Source of the DNA: Lachnospiraceae bacterium UBA3863 | Lineage (GTDB): Bacteria > Bacillota > Clostridia > Lachnospirales > Lachnospiraceae | NCBI GenBank assembly: GCA_002392385.1 | Contig: DGGX01000201.1 | Coordinates: 1-12,990 of the forward strand | Length of the DNA: 12,990 bases | Direction of reading: 5' to 3' | Part shown: positions 1 to 6,370 of the stretch, piece after piece | How positions within the stretch are numbered: position 1 is the first letter of the stretch | How the letters are laid out: the number at the start of each line of letters is the position of its first letter | Program-made: the position numbers and the translations under genes | Notes under the pieces: model-generated | Databases searched by the model: none | What the model was told of the DNA's origin: nothing | Seen by the model: the letters and a program-made list of their open reading frames with translations, nothing else

Positions 1-13
1 ATTTTTACAAATG

Positions 14-31
14 CGACAGCCCCCTTTTTCA
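14..31. terminator. possible half of a terminator cut by the window edge
   Basis: A GC-rich arm, TGCGACAGCCCCC followed by five T, lies at the left edge of the window. It looks like the descending arm of a rho-independent terminator whose other arm is outside. Read on the minus strand it would be the ascending arm of a terminator for the rubrerythrin gene. The partner arm cannot be seen, so this is a guess from composition. Confidence 0.25.
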
Positions 32-109
32 AATCTTTTCAAATTCATCGATTCAGTTGATCGCTCACCGCCGCCGGAGGGACCGGGCGAATCGGAAAGA
101 TCAGACGGA

Positions 110-682
110 TCACTTGAAGTATCTCTTCAGCAGGCCCTCAAAGCCCTGGCCGTGTCTGGCCTCGTCGCGGGCCATCTCATGGATGCTGTCATGCAGGGCA
201 TCCAGACCCATCTCTTTGCACTTCTTGGCGAATTTGGTCTTGCCTGCGCAGGCTCCGTTCTCAGCCGCGACGCGGGCCTCAAGGTTGGCCTTGGTGGAAG
301 CAGAGACGACCTCGCCGAGCATCTCGGCATAGCGGGAAGCGTGATCGGCCTCCTCAAAAGCGGCCTGGCGATAGAAAGCGCCGACTTCCGGATAGCCCTC
401 GCGGATCGCCGCTCTGGACATGGCAAGATACATGCCGACTTCGGAACACTCCCCTGCGAACTCCGCGCGCAGGAAATCCTTCATCTCCTCATCGAGATCA
501 GAGGCGATGCCGATCTTGTGCTCGGAAGCCCAGGTCAGCTCCGCGGTCTCATCCACGGGCTCGAACTTAGCTTTGGGCTGCTTGCAGATGGGGCACTTCC
601 AATCTTCCGGAAGATCCGCAAACTTCACGCCTTCCTTGTCCTCGTCATAGATGTGTCCGCAGACTGTGCACTTATATTTCAT
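110..682 (-). CDS. reverse rubrerythrin (N-terminal rubredoxin domain, ferritin-like diiron domain)
   Basis: This 190-residue cytoplasmic non-haem iron protein is predicted to reduce hydrogen peroxide (and perhaps oxygen) with electrons from NADH via reductases, protecting an anaerobe from oxidants. Residues 1-45 form a rubredoxin domain with a one-iron site: Cys5, Cys8, Cys30 and Cys33 in a CTVC...CPIC pattern. The rest is a ferritin-like four-helix domain with diiron ligands in [13 protein letters not shown] and the C-terminal DEARHG. The rubredoxin domain is at the N terminus, opposite to classical rubrerythrin, which defines the reverse type known from Clostridium acetobutylicum. I chose the ATG at 682 because GGGAG lies just upstream and the rubredoxin domain begins there; an in-frame start at 709 would add nine residues with no family support. 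It is monocistronic, with its own promoter and a dyad in the leader. Family assignment is secure; the physiological electron donor is inferred. Confidence 0.93.
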   Translation of the reverse strand: MKYKCTVCGHIYDEDKEGVKFADLPEDWKCPICKQPKAKFEPVDETAELTWASEHKIGIASDLDEEMKDFLRAEFAGECSEVGMYLAMSRAAIREGYPEVGAFYRQAAFEEADHASRYAEMLGEVVSASTKANLEARVAAENGACAGKTKFAKKCKEMGLDALHDSIHEMARDEARHGQGFEGLLKRYFK

Positions 683-711
683 TTCTTTCTCCCTTCTGTG
701 GCTGATCATTT

Positions 712-744
712 GATTCTCACAGGCTTTAAAGCTCTGCGAGAATC
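712..744. promoter_or_regulatory. 33-bp dyad at the rubrerythrin transcription start
   Basis: GATTCTC at 712-718 is the exact reverse complement of GAGAATC at 738-744. Between them CAG (720-722) pairs with CTG (734-736), and the core GCTTTAAAGC (723-732) is itself palindromic. The predicted transcription start is near 738, so it is either an operator just downstream of the promoter or a stem-loop at the 5' end of the mRNA. No T-run follows, so it is not a terminator. Confidence 0.5.
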
Positions 745-774
745 ATTATCCCTGCTCCCGCTCGCATTAGTCAA
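745..774 (-). promoter_or_regulatory. rubrerythrin promoter with a partial PerR-like box
   Basis: On the minus strand TTGACT (774-769) and GATAAT (750-745) are separated by 18 bases, a good sigma-A promoter about 65 bases before the start codon. The -10 region, GGATAATGATTCTCG at 751-737, resembles the PerR box TTATAATnATTATAA in its central ATAATnATT. PerR control of reverse rubrerythrins is known in C. acetobutylicum; here it is inferred from this partial match only. Confidence 0.6.
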
Positions 775-884
775 ACCTAATTATTGTTGCAGACATCTTA
801 CGCCACCGGCTGCCTGCCCCACCGGAAATCCGCCGGCCAGCTGCAGCCCCAGCAGAGAGCCGGCCCTCGCAACATAGTATTTTA

Positions 885-2078
885 TTATACCTCTCCCGTA
901 TTTACTGTGTCACAACCAGAAAAGACACCCAACTTTTCCAAAAACGCCACCGCCTCCTCTGCCCCGCCGCAGGCCCGGAAGCTCTCTGAGATCCTGACGG
1001 CGTTTTCCCTGTACGAGGGATCAAAGAGGACTTTCGTGACAGCGTCCAAAATATCTTCCTCTGAGATAGACTTCAGTTTCACCCCGGCGCCGAGTTCCTC
1101 CGTCCTCCTGGCAACAGCCCCCTGCTCGGGCGTCTGCGGGAACAGCACCAGCGGGACCCGGAAGTACAGACCTTCGGACGCGGAATTCATACCGCAGTGG
1201 GTGATGAAGGCGTCCGCGATCGACAGCACTGCCATCTGGTCCACGGACGCGTGGACCTGCACATTGGCCGGCAGATCATCGAAGTGCTCCGTGTTGGTCC
1301 CCATGGACAGGATGACCTGCCAGTCCGTCTGCCCCAGCACGTGGATGCAGTTGCGGTAGAACTCCCGGTTCTGGTTCACGGTCCCCATGGAGATGTAGAC
1401 GGTCTTGTCCGCCGTCTTCGGGTAAGGCTCCGTGACCGGCCGGATCGAAGGCCCGATGAAGTGGTACCGGTTGGAAAAGGTCTCCGAGCAAGGCTGGAAA
1501 TAGGAGGATGTATAGACGATCGTGTTCGTCTCGTTGTCATTCTGCACGATATCCAGGATCCCCCTGACCGGGTATCCTCTCTCCCGCAGGCGCCGGATCT
1601 GCCGGTCGATCCTGGGCATGGCCAGGAGCATCTTCACGATATCCCAGGGCGTCTCTTTCATGTATTTGGCCGAATACCGGTTGAAGGCAAAGGTGGTCGT
1701 GGAAGAGACGTACGGGATCCCGTGTTTCATCGCCACGAGCTTGCCCCAGAAGGCCACGGAGTCCGAGACGATGACGTCCGGCCGGATCTCCCCGATCTTC
1801 TCGGTCGTCATGGCGTCGAGGGCCAGTGTCGAGGAGACGAGCAGCTCCGTCGCGAAGGCCTTGTCCTTGCCGACCCGGTCCGCGTTCTCCTTGTCCTCCA
1901 TCTCAAAATCATACCCGTCACACCCGATGAACGTCGCACCGGCCTGTTCGATCTTCTCCCGGAACATCTCGAAGGAAAAGTAGAATACTTCATGACCGGC
2001 GGACGTCAGCGCACGTACGATCCCGAGTGTGGGATTCGTGTGTCCGTGTGCGGGGATGCAGAACCATGCGATCCTCAT
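885..2078 (-). CDS. MGT-type family 1 glycosyltransferase
   Basis: This 397-residue protein has the GT-B fold signature of family 1 (UDP-glycosyltransferase / macrolide glycosyltransferase type), which moves a sugar from a nucleotide sugar onto a small hydrophobic acceptor. The N terminus carries the acceptor-side motif PAHGHTNP (residues 9-16). The C-terminal half has the nucleotide-sugar region HCGMNSASEG (294-303) and PQTPEQ (314-319). I see no signal peptide or membrane segment, so it is cytoplasmic. Length fits the MGT group. The ATG at 2078 overlaps the stop of the AbrB-type gene by four bases (ATGA) and has a strong GGAGGAG site, so the two are co-transcribed and translationally coupled. 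The acceptor is unknown: such enzymes often inactivate macrolides or modify plant or host metabolites, and nothing here distinguishes these. No terminator with a T-run is visible after the stop. Confidence 0.88.
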   Translation of the reverse strand: MRIAWFCIPAHGHTNPTLGIVRALTSAGHEVFYFSFEMFREKIEQAGATFIGCDGYDFEMEDKENADRVGKDKAFATELLVSSTLALDAMTTEKIGEIRPDVIVSDSVAFWGKLVAMKHGIPYVSSTTTFAFNRYSAKYMKETPWDIVKMLLAMPRIDRQIRRLRERGYPVRGILDIVQNDNETNTIVYTSSYFQPCSETFSNRYHFIGPSIRPVTEPYPKTADKTVYISMGTVNQNREFYRNCIHVLGQTDWQVILSMGTNTEHFDDLPANVQVHASVDQMAVLSIADAFITHCGMNSASEGLYFRVPLVLFPQTPEQGAVARRTEELGAGVKLKSISEEDILDAVTKVLFDPSYRENAVRISESFRACGGAEEAVAFLEKLGVFSGCDTVNTGEV

Positions 2079-2293
2079 GACTCTCCTCCCTTCCTGTCTT
2101 CAAAAGCCGCGTCAAAAAGCCCCTCGAACGCCCCTTTGTTCGGGATGGCGATCCCGCGCTCCACATCCCCGAGCAGAAGCAGGGTATCCCCCGGCCTGAT
2201 CCCAAAGATCTCCCTCGCCTGTTTTGGGATGACGATCTGTCCCTTCTCTCCCACTGTTGCTGTCCAGGCGTATCTTCCTTCCGGATATGTCAT
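2075..2293 (-). CDS. AbrB/MazE/SpoVT-type DNA-binding regulator
   Basis: This 72-residue protein contains one swapped-hairpin AbrB domain at about residues 9-45 (TATVGEKGQIVIPKQAREIF, then GIRPGDTLLLLGD), the classic strand-turn-helix sequence of these dimeric DNA-binding proteins. The short C-terminal tail is charged and of unknown role. The start at 2293 has an AAGGGGGG ribosome site. Upstream in-frame sequence is open to 2476 but runs through the promoter, so the longer start is rejected. The gene is first in a two-gene unit with the glycosyltransferase. The promoter -10 sits inside a perfect inverted repeat, which suggests that this protein represses its own operon, as many small AbrB/MazE proteins do. 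It could instead be an antitoxin-like orphan, but no toxin lies beside it. The domain is certain; the target is inferred. Confidence 0.9.
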   Translation of the reverse strand: MTYPEGRYAWTATVGEKGQIVIPKQAREIFGIRPGDTLLLLGDVERGIAIPNKGAFEGLFDAAFEDRKGGES

Positions 2294-2309
2294 TTTCGCA
2301 CCCCCCTTG

Positions 2310-2334
2310 GTATGATTTGTATAACTAATCATAC
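2310..2334. promoter_or_regulatory. inverted-repeat operator over the AbrB-gene -10
   Basis: GTATGATT (2310-2317) and AATCATAC (2327-2334) are exact reverse complements separated by nine bases. Two further inner positions also pair. One half contains the -10 hexamer, and the other lies about where transcription starts. A protein bound here would block RNA polymerase. The best candidate is the AbrB-type protein encoded 17 bases downstream. Confidence 0.65.
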
Positions 2335-2356
2335 TTCCGGCAGTGTTCCCTGTCAA
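2328..2356 (-). promoter_or_regulatory. near-consensus sigma-A promoter of the AbrB/glycosyltransferase unit
   Basis: On the minus strand a perfect TTGACA (2356-2351) and TATGAT (2333-2328) are separated by 17 bases. The expected start is near 2321, giving a leader of about 28 bases. Such a strong promoter implies the unit is held down by a repressor. Confidence 0.8.
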
Positions 2357-2423
2357 TAAGAAGAGCCCGCCTTCAAAGACGATCCCCAGGACCGGGTCCT
2401 GCCCTTCCGGAACGCTCATCAAG

Positions 2424-2666
2424 TCACTCCGTAAACTCTGCAAGATCAAGGATACAGGAATTGGTGATACTTGCATTCCCTTCCAGGTCCTCGTAGATAG
2501 TGACGACGAAGATCCTTTCGGCGGAAGGATCCTCCGTCAGCTCTCCTTTGCAGAGGATCGCATAGTTGGTCCCGGCCACGACCTGGCTGCCGAGACAGGC
2601 AAGGGTGTCCACTCTGCCCCATTGCCAGCAGACCGTTTCGGCCGCTTTCTCATAGGCCGCCTGCAC
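2424..2666 (-). CDS. small cystatin-like (QVVAGTNY motif) protein, probably 5'-truncated
   Basis: This 80-residue frame carries LGSQVVAGTNYAILC near its middle. QVVAGTNY is the first-hairpin motif (QxVxG) with which animal and plant cystatins block papain-like cysteine proteases. It is followed by a strand-rich stretch, FVVTIYEDLEGNASI, suggesting a cystatin-like sheet. Similar domains occur in secreted proteins of gut clostridia, usually after a signal peptide (my recollection, not checked). Here none is present. The first usable start is GTG at 2666 with only a weak, very close GGAAG. The frame is open back to 2702, and a TGA at 2703-2705 closes it; the upstream bases give no lipoprotein leader in any frame. 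I therefore think it is the remnant of a longer secreted protein, though expression as a cytoplasmic protein cannot be excluded. Protease inhibition is inferred from the motif alone. Confidence 0.5.
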   Translation of the reverse strand: MQAAYEKAAETVCWQWGRVDTLACLGSQVVAGTNYAILCKGELTEDPSAERIFVVTIYEDLEGNASITNSCILDLAEFTE

Positions 2667-2776
2667 TTCTTCCGGCAGCGCAGATCCTACCGGTATTACA
2701 AATCATTTCATAACAGGATACACTTCATAATAAGATACTTATCGTGAGTCTCCAAGCATCCCGACGGCTTTTCGCC

Positions 2777-2805
2777 TTGAAAACATGTCAGATTATGATT
2801 ACAAT
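2777..2805 (+). promoter_or_regulatory. promoter of the lipoprotein gene
   Basis: TTGAAA (2777-2782) and TACAAT (2800-2805) are spaced by 17 bases, placing the start near 2812 and a leader of about 54 bases before the ATG at 2866. The bases between 2703 and 2776 hold no other signal that I can support. Confidence 0.6.
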
Positions 2806-2865
2806 CTATCTTGATCGATACACTTGGCCCCCAGGATCCACAGTGTAAACAGAAAGGAGAATAAT

Positions 2866-3258
2866 ATGAAAAAACTGGCATTAATACTCTCTGTCCTCGC
2901 ACTTGTCTTCAGCCTCGCCGGCTGCAGTGATGGGGTGAAAGTCGGTGGGTTTTCATCCATGATCTTTGACAGTGAAGACTATGATGCGGCTGTCGAAGAG
3001 GTCCAGCTCGCCTTCCAGGAGTTTGAAGGCTGTAAGATGAAAGAGATCGGCTATGCCGGCGATCAGGCAGTCAAAGATGAAGCGCAAGTGCGCGGACTTG
3101 CCCCTGAGCAGGTCATCGTGCTGAAGTCCACCTTCACGACAGACAAGGAGGACCATCATAACGGCCTGGAACCTGATTACACCTATGAGGATTACCTCTG
3201 GATCCTGACGAGGAACACGAGCGTCGAGCCCTGGGAAGTGATAGATCACGGCTATTGA
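2866..3258 (+). CDS. small secreted lipoprotein, DUF4829-like
   Basis: This 130-residue protein begins with a lipoprotein signal peptide: MKK, a hydrophobic stretch (LALILSVLALVFSLAG), then a lipobox LAGC with Cys20 as the lipidated residue. The mature part should be anchored on the outer face of the membrane. It is acidic, with features DYDAAVEEVQLAFQEFEGC, DQAVKDEAQVRGL, and a C-terminal WILTRN...WEVIDHGY. I associate this ending with a family of small clostridial lipoproteins labelled DUF4829 in Pfam, but that name is from memory. The ATG at 2866 has AAAGGAG ten bases upstream; an earlier in-frame start at 2824 would destroy the signal peptide. It stands alone between its own promoter and a good terminator. 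The function is unknown. Confidence 0.85.
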   Translation: MKKLALILSVLALVFSLAGCSDGVKVGGFSSMIFDSEDYDAAVEEVQLAFQEFEGCKMKEIGYAGDQAVKDEAQVRGLAPEQVIVLKSTFTTDKEDHHNGLEPDYTYEDYLWILTRNTSVEPWEVIDHGY

Positions 3259-3306
3259 CGGACTGGCCGCACTGAGGAAATGCTCCGCCTTTATACTTAC
3301 CTGAAG

Positions 3307-3345
3307 AAAAGCCGCTCCCGGCGATCTGATCGGGGCGGCTTTTTT
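3307..3345 (+). terminator. rho-independent terminator of the lipoprotein gene
   Basis: AAAAGCCGCTCCCG and CGGGGCGGCTTTTTT form a stem with one bulged T around a ten-base loop, ending in six T. It lies about 50 bases after the lipoprotein stop codon. The opposite strand also has a short T-run, so it may work weakly in both directions. Confidence 0.85.
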
Positions 3346-3376
3346 GATTGTATTCCTGTAAAGCCGCAGAATACAT

Positions 3377-3415
3377 AAAGAAAAACAGCGTCTGTACGCT
3401 TTGTACAAACGCTGT
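3377..3415 (-). terminator. terminator of tRNA-Gln
   Basis: On the minus strand ACAGCGTTTGTAC (3415-3403) pairs with GTACAGACGCTGT (3397-3385) over 13 bases with a single G-T pair and a five-base loop. It is followed by TTTTCTTT. It starts 11 bases after the tRNA 3' end. Confidence 0.88.
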
Positions 3416-3425
3416 CAGATTGGAG

Positions 3426-3497
3426 CAGGGCTAGAAGGATTCGAACCTTCAAATGACGGAGTCAGAGTCCGCTGCCTTACCGTTTGGCTATAGCCCT
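3426..3497 (-). tRNA. tRNA-Gln (anticodon CTG)
   Basis: The 72-base cloverleaf folds completely. Acceptor AGGGCTA pairs with TAGCCCT. The D arm is GCC/GGC. The anticodon stem is GCGGA/TCCGT with loop CTCTGAC, so the anticodon is CTG, reading the glutamine codon CAG. The variable loop is CATTT, and the T arm is GAAGG-TTCGAAT-CCTTC. The discriminator is G. CCA is not encoded directly after it (the next bases are CTCCA), so it must be added enzymatically. It has its own promoter and terminator and is not in a tRNA cluster. No integrated element lies beside it. Confidence 0.95.
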
Positions 3498-3538
3498 ATA
3501 TGTATGACCGATTGGGTTTCTCTCGGCTACGAATCAAT

Positions 3539-3567
3539 AGTATATAGGATGTTCTCTGTAAATGCAA
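3539..3567 (-). promoter_or_regulatory. promoter of tRNA-Gln
   Basis: On the minus strand TTGCAT (3567-3562) and TATACT (3544-3539) are separated by 17 bases. Transcription would start near 3533, leaving a short 5' leader of about 35 bases for RNase P to remove. Confidence 0.7.
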
Positions 3568-3642
3568 GCGGTTTTTTTATTTTCTGTCAGGCTTCTTTGA
3601 TCCTGGCTCCGGGAAGATTCCGGATGATGCAGGCGAAGGTTT

Positions 3643-3653
3643 TATGATATGAT
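3643..3653 (+). promoter_or_regulatory. possible -10 region for the DUF917 gene
   Basis: Two overlapping TATGAT hexamers lie about 70-80 bases before the DUF917 start. I find no convincing -35 at the right distance (the candidates are TGATGC or CCGGAT), so this is a weak or activator-dependent promoter at best. Confidence 0.3.
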
Positions 3654-3721
3654 TTGTAAGAGGGCGTGCACCCTTGCAGGGGCGGCCCGGGATCTGGCTT
3701 GTATATACAGAGGAGAGAGAG

Positions 3722-4780
3722 ATGACGATACTTACCGAGGAAAACTGCCGGCAGGCCCTTTTGGGCGGGCTGCTTCTGGGCGGAGGAGGCGGAGGACGGC
3801 TGGCCGACGGTCTCCGGGCCATGGATGATGCCCTGACTTATGCCGATGAGCTGGAGATGGTGGATGTCGATGAACTGGGACCCGGGGACGTGGTCGTCAC
3901 CGTCTCCACAGCGGGAACGGCGTCCGAGTTTGAAGAGGGCCTGACCATCGACCACTGGATGACAGCCCTCAACAATTTTGCCGAGGCCTGCGGACGGAAA
4001 CTGGCCGGTTTCATCTCCTGCGAAAACGGGGGCAGCTCCACGGCCAACGGATGGATCCTGTCGGCGCTCACCGGTCTTCCCATGGTCGACGCGCCGTGCA
4101 GCGGCCGGGCCTGCCCGACGGAAGTCATGGAGAGCATGGGGCTCGAGCTCCTTCCTGACTATGAGACTCTGCAGACCGCCTGCGGCGGGATGGGTCCGCG
4201 GTACGTGGAGACCGTCGTGAAGGGCGCCCTGGCCACGACCACCCAGGTAGTCCGCGCCAGCGCGGCGGCCGGCAGCGGTATGGTGGCTGTCATCCGCCAC
4301 CCTGTGAACGCCGCCTATCTCAAGGATCACGCAGCCCCTGGCGCTGTCGCCCAGGCCATCGAGATCGGCCGCCTCTATGAGGCCTGCCAGCGCCAGGCAA
4401 GAGAGACCGGCACCGAAGCGGGATCTCTTTATGTCCGCGCCCTGGAAGACCGCTACGACGCGCGCGTCCTGATGCGCGGCGTGATCTCCGACTGCTCTCC
4501 CCGGACGGAGGGCGGAGACGGCGTCGGCCATCTGGATGTGAAGAGCGCCGAGGACGCGATCACCCTCACCTTCCGCGATGAGTTCATGTTCGTAAACCGC
4601 GGGCAGGAGCGCCTGGCCACCTTCCCTGACCTGATCTGCCTGCTGGATGAGAAGACCGGCAGGCCTGTCACCACCGCTGAGGTCAGAGACGGACGCGCGG
4701 TCTGCGCCTTGGTCATCCCTAAAGAGAGGCTGATCCTGGGCGCGGGGATGACAAGCGGCAGCGAGGATCTCTTCGACTGA
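3722..4780 (+). CDS. DUF917 family protein (S-methyl-thiohydantoin desulfurase-like domain)
   Basis: This 352-residue cytoplasmic protein matches the DUF917 family, often found near hydantoinase, amidase or purine/thiohydantoin utilisation genes. The N terminus has the family's glycine-rich loop (GGLLLGGGGGGRLADG, 15-30) followed by DVDELGPGDVVVTV (48-61). The centre has ENGG (101-104) and DAPCSGRACPT (123-133), where most DUF917 proteins, as I recall them, have a D-x-D-x-x-GRA-x-P pattern. Length fits the family. The ATG at 3722 has GAGGAG nine bases upstream. It stands alone, with no transporter or hydantoinase partner visible on either side and a strong terminator after it. The substrate is therefore unknown; a role in hydantoin-type ring metabolism is inferred from the family only. 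Confidence 0.82.
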   Translation: MTILTEENCRQALLGGLLLGGGGGGRLADGLRAMDDALTYADELEMVDVDELGPGDVVVTVSTAGTASEFEEGLTIDHWMTALNNFAEACGRKLAGFISCENGGSSTANGWILSALTGLPMVDAPCSGRACPTEVMESMGLELLPDYETLQTACGGMGPRYVETVVKGALATTTQVVRASAAAGSGMVAVIRHPVNAAYLKDHAAPGAVAQAIEIGRLYEACQRQARETGTEAGSLYVRALEDRYDARVLMRGVISDCSPRTEGGDGVGHLDVKSAEDAITLTFRDEFMFVNRGQERLATFPDLICLLDEKTGRPVTTAEVRDGRAVCALVIPKERLILGAGMTSGSEDLFD

Positions 4781-4844
4781 GCCCCTTGAAACACGACACC
4801 CCGCCCCCGCCTCTAAACTACGTAAACCACACATCCATACACAC

Positions 4845-4892
4845 AAAAAATTTCCTCAGAGGCCCTTCGTAAGGGCTTCTGAGGAATTTTTT
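4845..4892. terminator. bidirectional terminator between DUF917 and trkH
   Basis: AAAAAATTTCCTCAGAGGCCCTT and its near-perfect complement form a stem of about 22 pairs with a three-base CGT loop, one bulged T and one G-T pair. A-runs and T-runs flank both sides. It ends the DUF917 transcript on the plus strand and, 17 bases after the trkH stop, the long minus-strand cluster. Confidence 0.92.
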
Positions 4893-4908
4893 GCGTTTGT
4901 TTCTCCCC

Positions 4909-6357
4909 TCACCTTGCTTTCTTCCACAGGTCAGGGACCAGGAGGATCAGCAGGGGGTAGAGTTCCAGACGTCCTGCCAGCATGTCGAACATGAGGATGT
5001 ACTTGCTGGGCGTCGAGAAGAAGGCGAAATTCATGGTGGCGCCGACCTTGCTGAGGCCGGGGCCGATGTTGTTGAAGGTGGCGGCCACTGCCGTGAAGAG
5101 GGTCTCCAGGTCACAGTTCTCAAAGACGGTCAGGGCCATGAAGGAGGCCGCGAAGACCGCGACGTAAACGACCAGGTAACGCAGGACGCCGTGGACCATC
5201 TGGGTATCGGAGGCTTTGCCGTCCATCTTGATGGTGCGGACCTGGCGGGGATGGATGTAGCTGATGATCTCCCTTTTGGCCGACTTCAGGAGGATCAGGA
5301 TACGGGACACCTTGATACCGCCGCCGGTGGAGCCCGCGCAGGCGCCTATGAACATGAGGAGGACCAGGAGGGCGCGGGAGTACTGGGGCCAGCGGTCGAA
5401 GTCCTGGGTGGCGTAACCGGTGGTCGTGATGATGCTGCCCACCTGGAAGGCGGCGTGATGGAAGGCCAGGAAGAAGTTCTCAAACTGCTGGCGGATGTTG
5501 ATGGCGATGGTGATCACGCTGAAGGCGATGATCAGCAGGTAGGCCCTCACCTCCGTCATGCGGAAGGCTTCCTTCTTGTCCTTGCTCATGATCAGGAAGT
5601 AGTAGGCGTTGAAGTTGACGCCGAACATGATGATGAAGACCGTGATGATCCCCTGCTGCAGGATGGTATAGCTGGCGCAGCTGTCGGCAAGCACGCCGAA
5701 TCCGCCGGTACCGGCACTGCCGAAGGAGATGCAGAGGGCATCGAAGATCGGCATGCGGGCGGCCGCCAGGAAGATGAATTCCGTCACGGTGATACCGAAA
5801 TAGATGACATAGAGGGCTCTGGCTGTCTCCCTGACCTTGGGGACCAGCTTGCCCACGGAGGGGCCGGGGCTCTCCGCCCTCATCAGGTGCATGTTGTAGC
5901 CGCCGGTCATGGGCATGACGGCCAGGATGAAGACCATGACACCCATGCCGCCCACCCAGTGGGTGAAGCTGCGCCACAGGAGGCTGGTATGACTCAGGGC
6001 CTCCACATCCGCCAGGATGCTGGATCCGGTGGTGGTGAATCCTGAGATCGTCTCAAACAGGGCATCGGTGAAGCTGGGGATGTCTCCGCACAGGACAAAA
6101 GGCGCCGCTCCGAAGACCGACAGGAGGATCCAGCTCAGCGCAACAGCCGCGAAGCCCTCCCGGGTATAGAAAATGTCTCTCTTGGAGGGCACGTAGGCCA
6201 TGATACTTCCCAGAACGAAGCAGACCGCCGCGCAGGCCAGATACCACCAGCCCTCCGATTCTCTGTAGATGACCGCCGTGATGCAGGGGAGCAGCAGGAA
6301 GGCCGACTCAAACCGCAGGACGATGCCGAGTATTCTTCTGATAACACTGTAGTTCAT
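4909..6357 (-). CDS. trkH: TrkH/KtrB-type potassium uptake channel subunit
   Basis: This 482-residue polytopic membrane protein is the K+-conducting subunit of a Trk system. It has four pore-loop filters, each with the conserved glycine: TTTGSS (108-113), SAGTGGFG (214-221), TTTGYA (311-316) and NNIGPG (429-434). Hydrophobic segments between them fit the 8-10 helix plan of four M1-P-M2 repeats. The WRSFTHWVGGMGV region (128-140) and AGSTGGGIKVSRI (341-353) are typical. Length matches TrkH (about 480), not the shorter KtrB. It forms a complex with the TrkA ring encoded 13 bases upstream (GAAGGG ribosome site), so the two are co-expressed. It is the last gene before the terminator. Confidence in K+ transport is high; Na+ coupling cannot be judged. 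Confidence 0.95.
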   Translation of the reverse strand: MNYSVIRRILGIVLRFESAFLLLPCITAVIYRESEGWWYLACAAVCFVLGSIMAYVPSKRDIFYTREGFAAVALSWILLSVFGAAPFVLCGDIPSFTDALFETISGFTTTGSSILADVEALSHTSLLWRSFTHWVGGMGVMVFILAVMPMTGGYNMHLMRAESPGPSVGKLVPKVRETARALYVIYFGITVTEFIFLAAARMPIFDALCISFGSAGTGGFGVLADSCASYTILQQGIITVFIIMFGVNFNAYYFLIMSKDKKEAFRMTEVRAYLLIIAFSVITIAINIRQQFENFFLAFHHAAFQVGSIITTTGYATQDFDRWPQYSRALLVLLMFIGACAGSTGGGIKVSRILILLKSAKREIISYIHPRQVRTIKMDGKASDTQMVHGVLRYLVVYVAVFAASFMALTVFENCDLETLFTAVAATFNNIGPGLSKVGATMNFAFFSTPSKYILMFDMLAGRLELYPLLILLVPDLWKKAR

Positions 6358-6370
6358 ATGTACCCTTCGT

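Noticed and set aside
767..780. Small inverted repeat TTAG...CTAA around the rubrerythrin -35
   Set aside because: Only four paired bases per arm; too weak to call an operator.
783..884. GC-rich complementary stretches after the glycosyltransferase as a terminator
   Set aside because: The pairing is imperfect with a long loop, and no T-run follows.
1197..2315. A 372-residue plus-strand frame opposite the glycosyltransferase
   Set aside because: It is an Arg/Asp/Val-rich antisense shadow that crosses the AbrB-type gene and has no start signal.
2387..2401. Perfect palindrome CAGGACCGGGTCCTG between the cystatin-like frame and the AbrB promoter
   Set aside because: It has only a short stem, no T-run and no clear position relative to a start; it could be chance in GC-rich sequence.
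3426..3497. tRNA-Gln as an attachment site for an integrated element
   Set aside because: No integrase, no direct repeat of the tRNA 3' end in the window, and ordinary genes on both sides.
3587..4846. A 419-residue open frame on the minus strand opposite DUF917
   Set aside because: It is the antisense shadow of a well-supported gene, rich in Arg/Gly/Ala with no domain, no ribosome site, and it runs into the tRNA promoter side.
4891..6045. A 384-residue plus-strand frame opposite trkH
   Set aside because: It is a low-complexity His/Gly/Asp/Glu-rich translation, typical of the antisense of a GC-rich membrane gene, and it begins inside the terminator.
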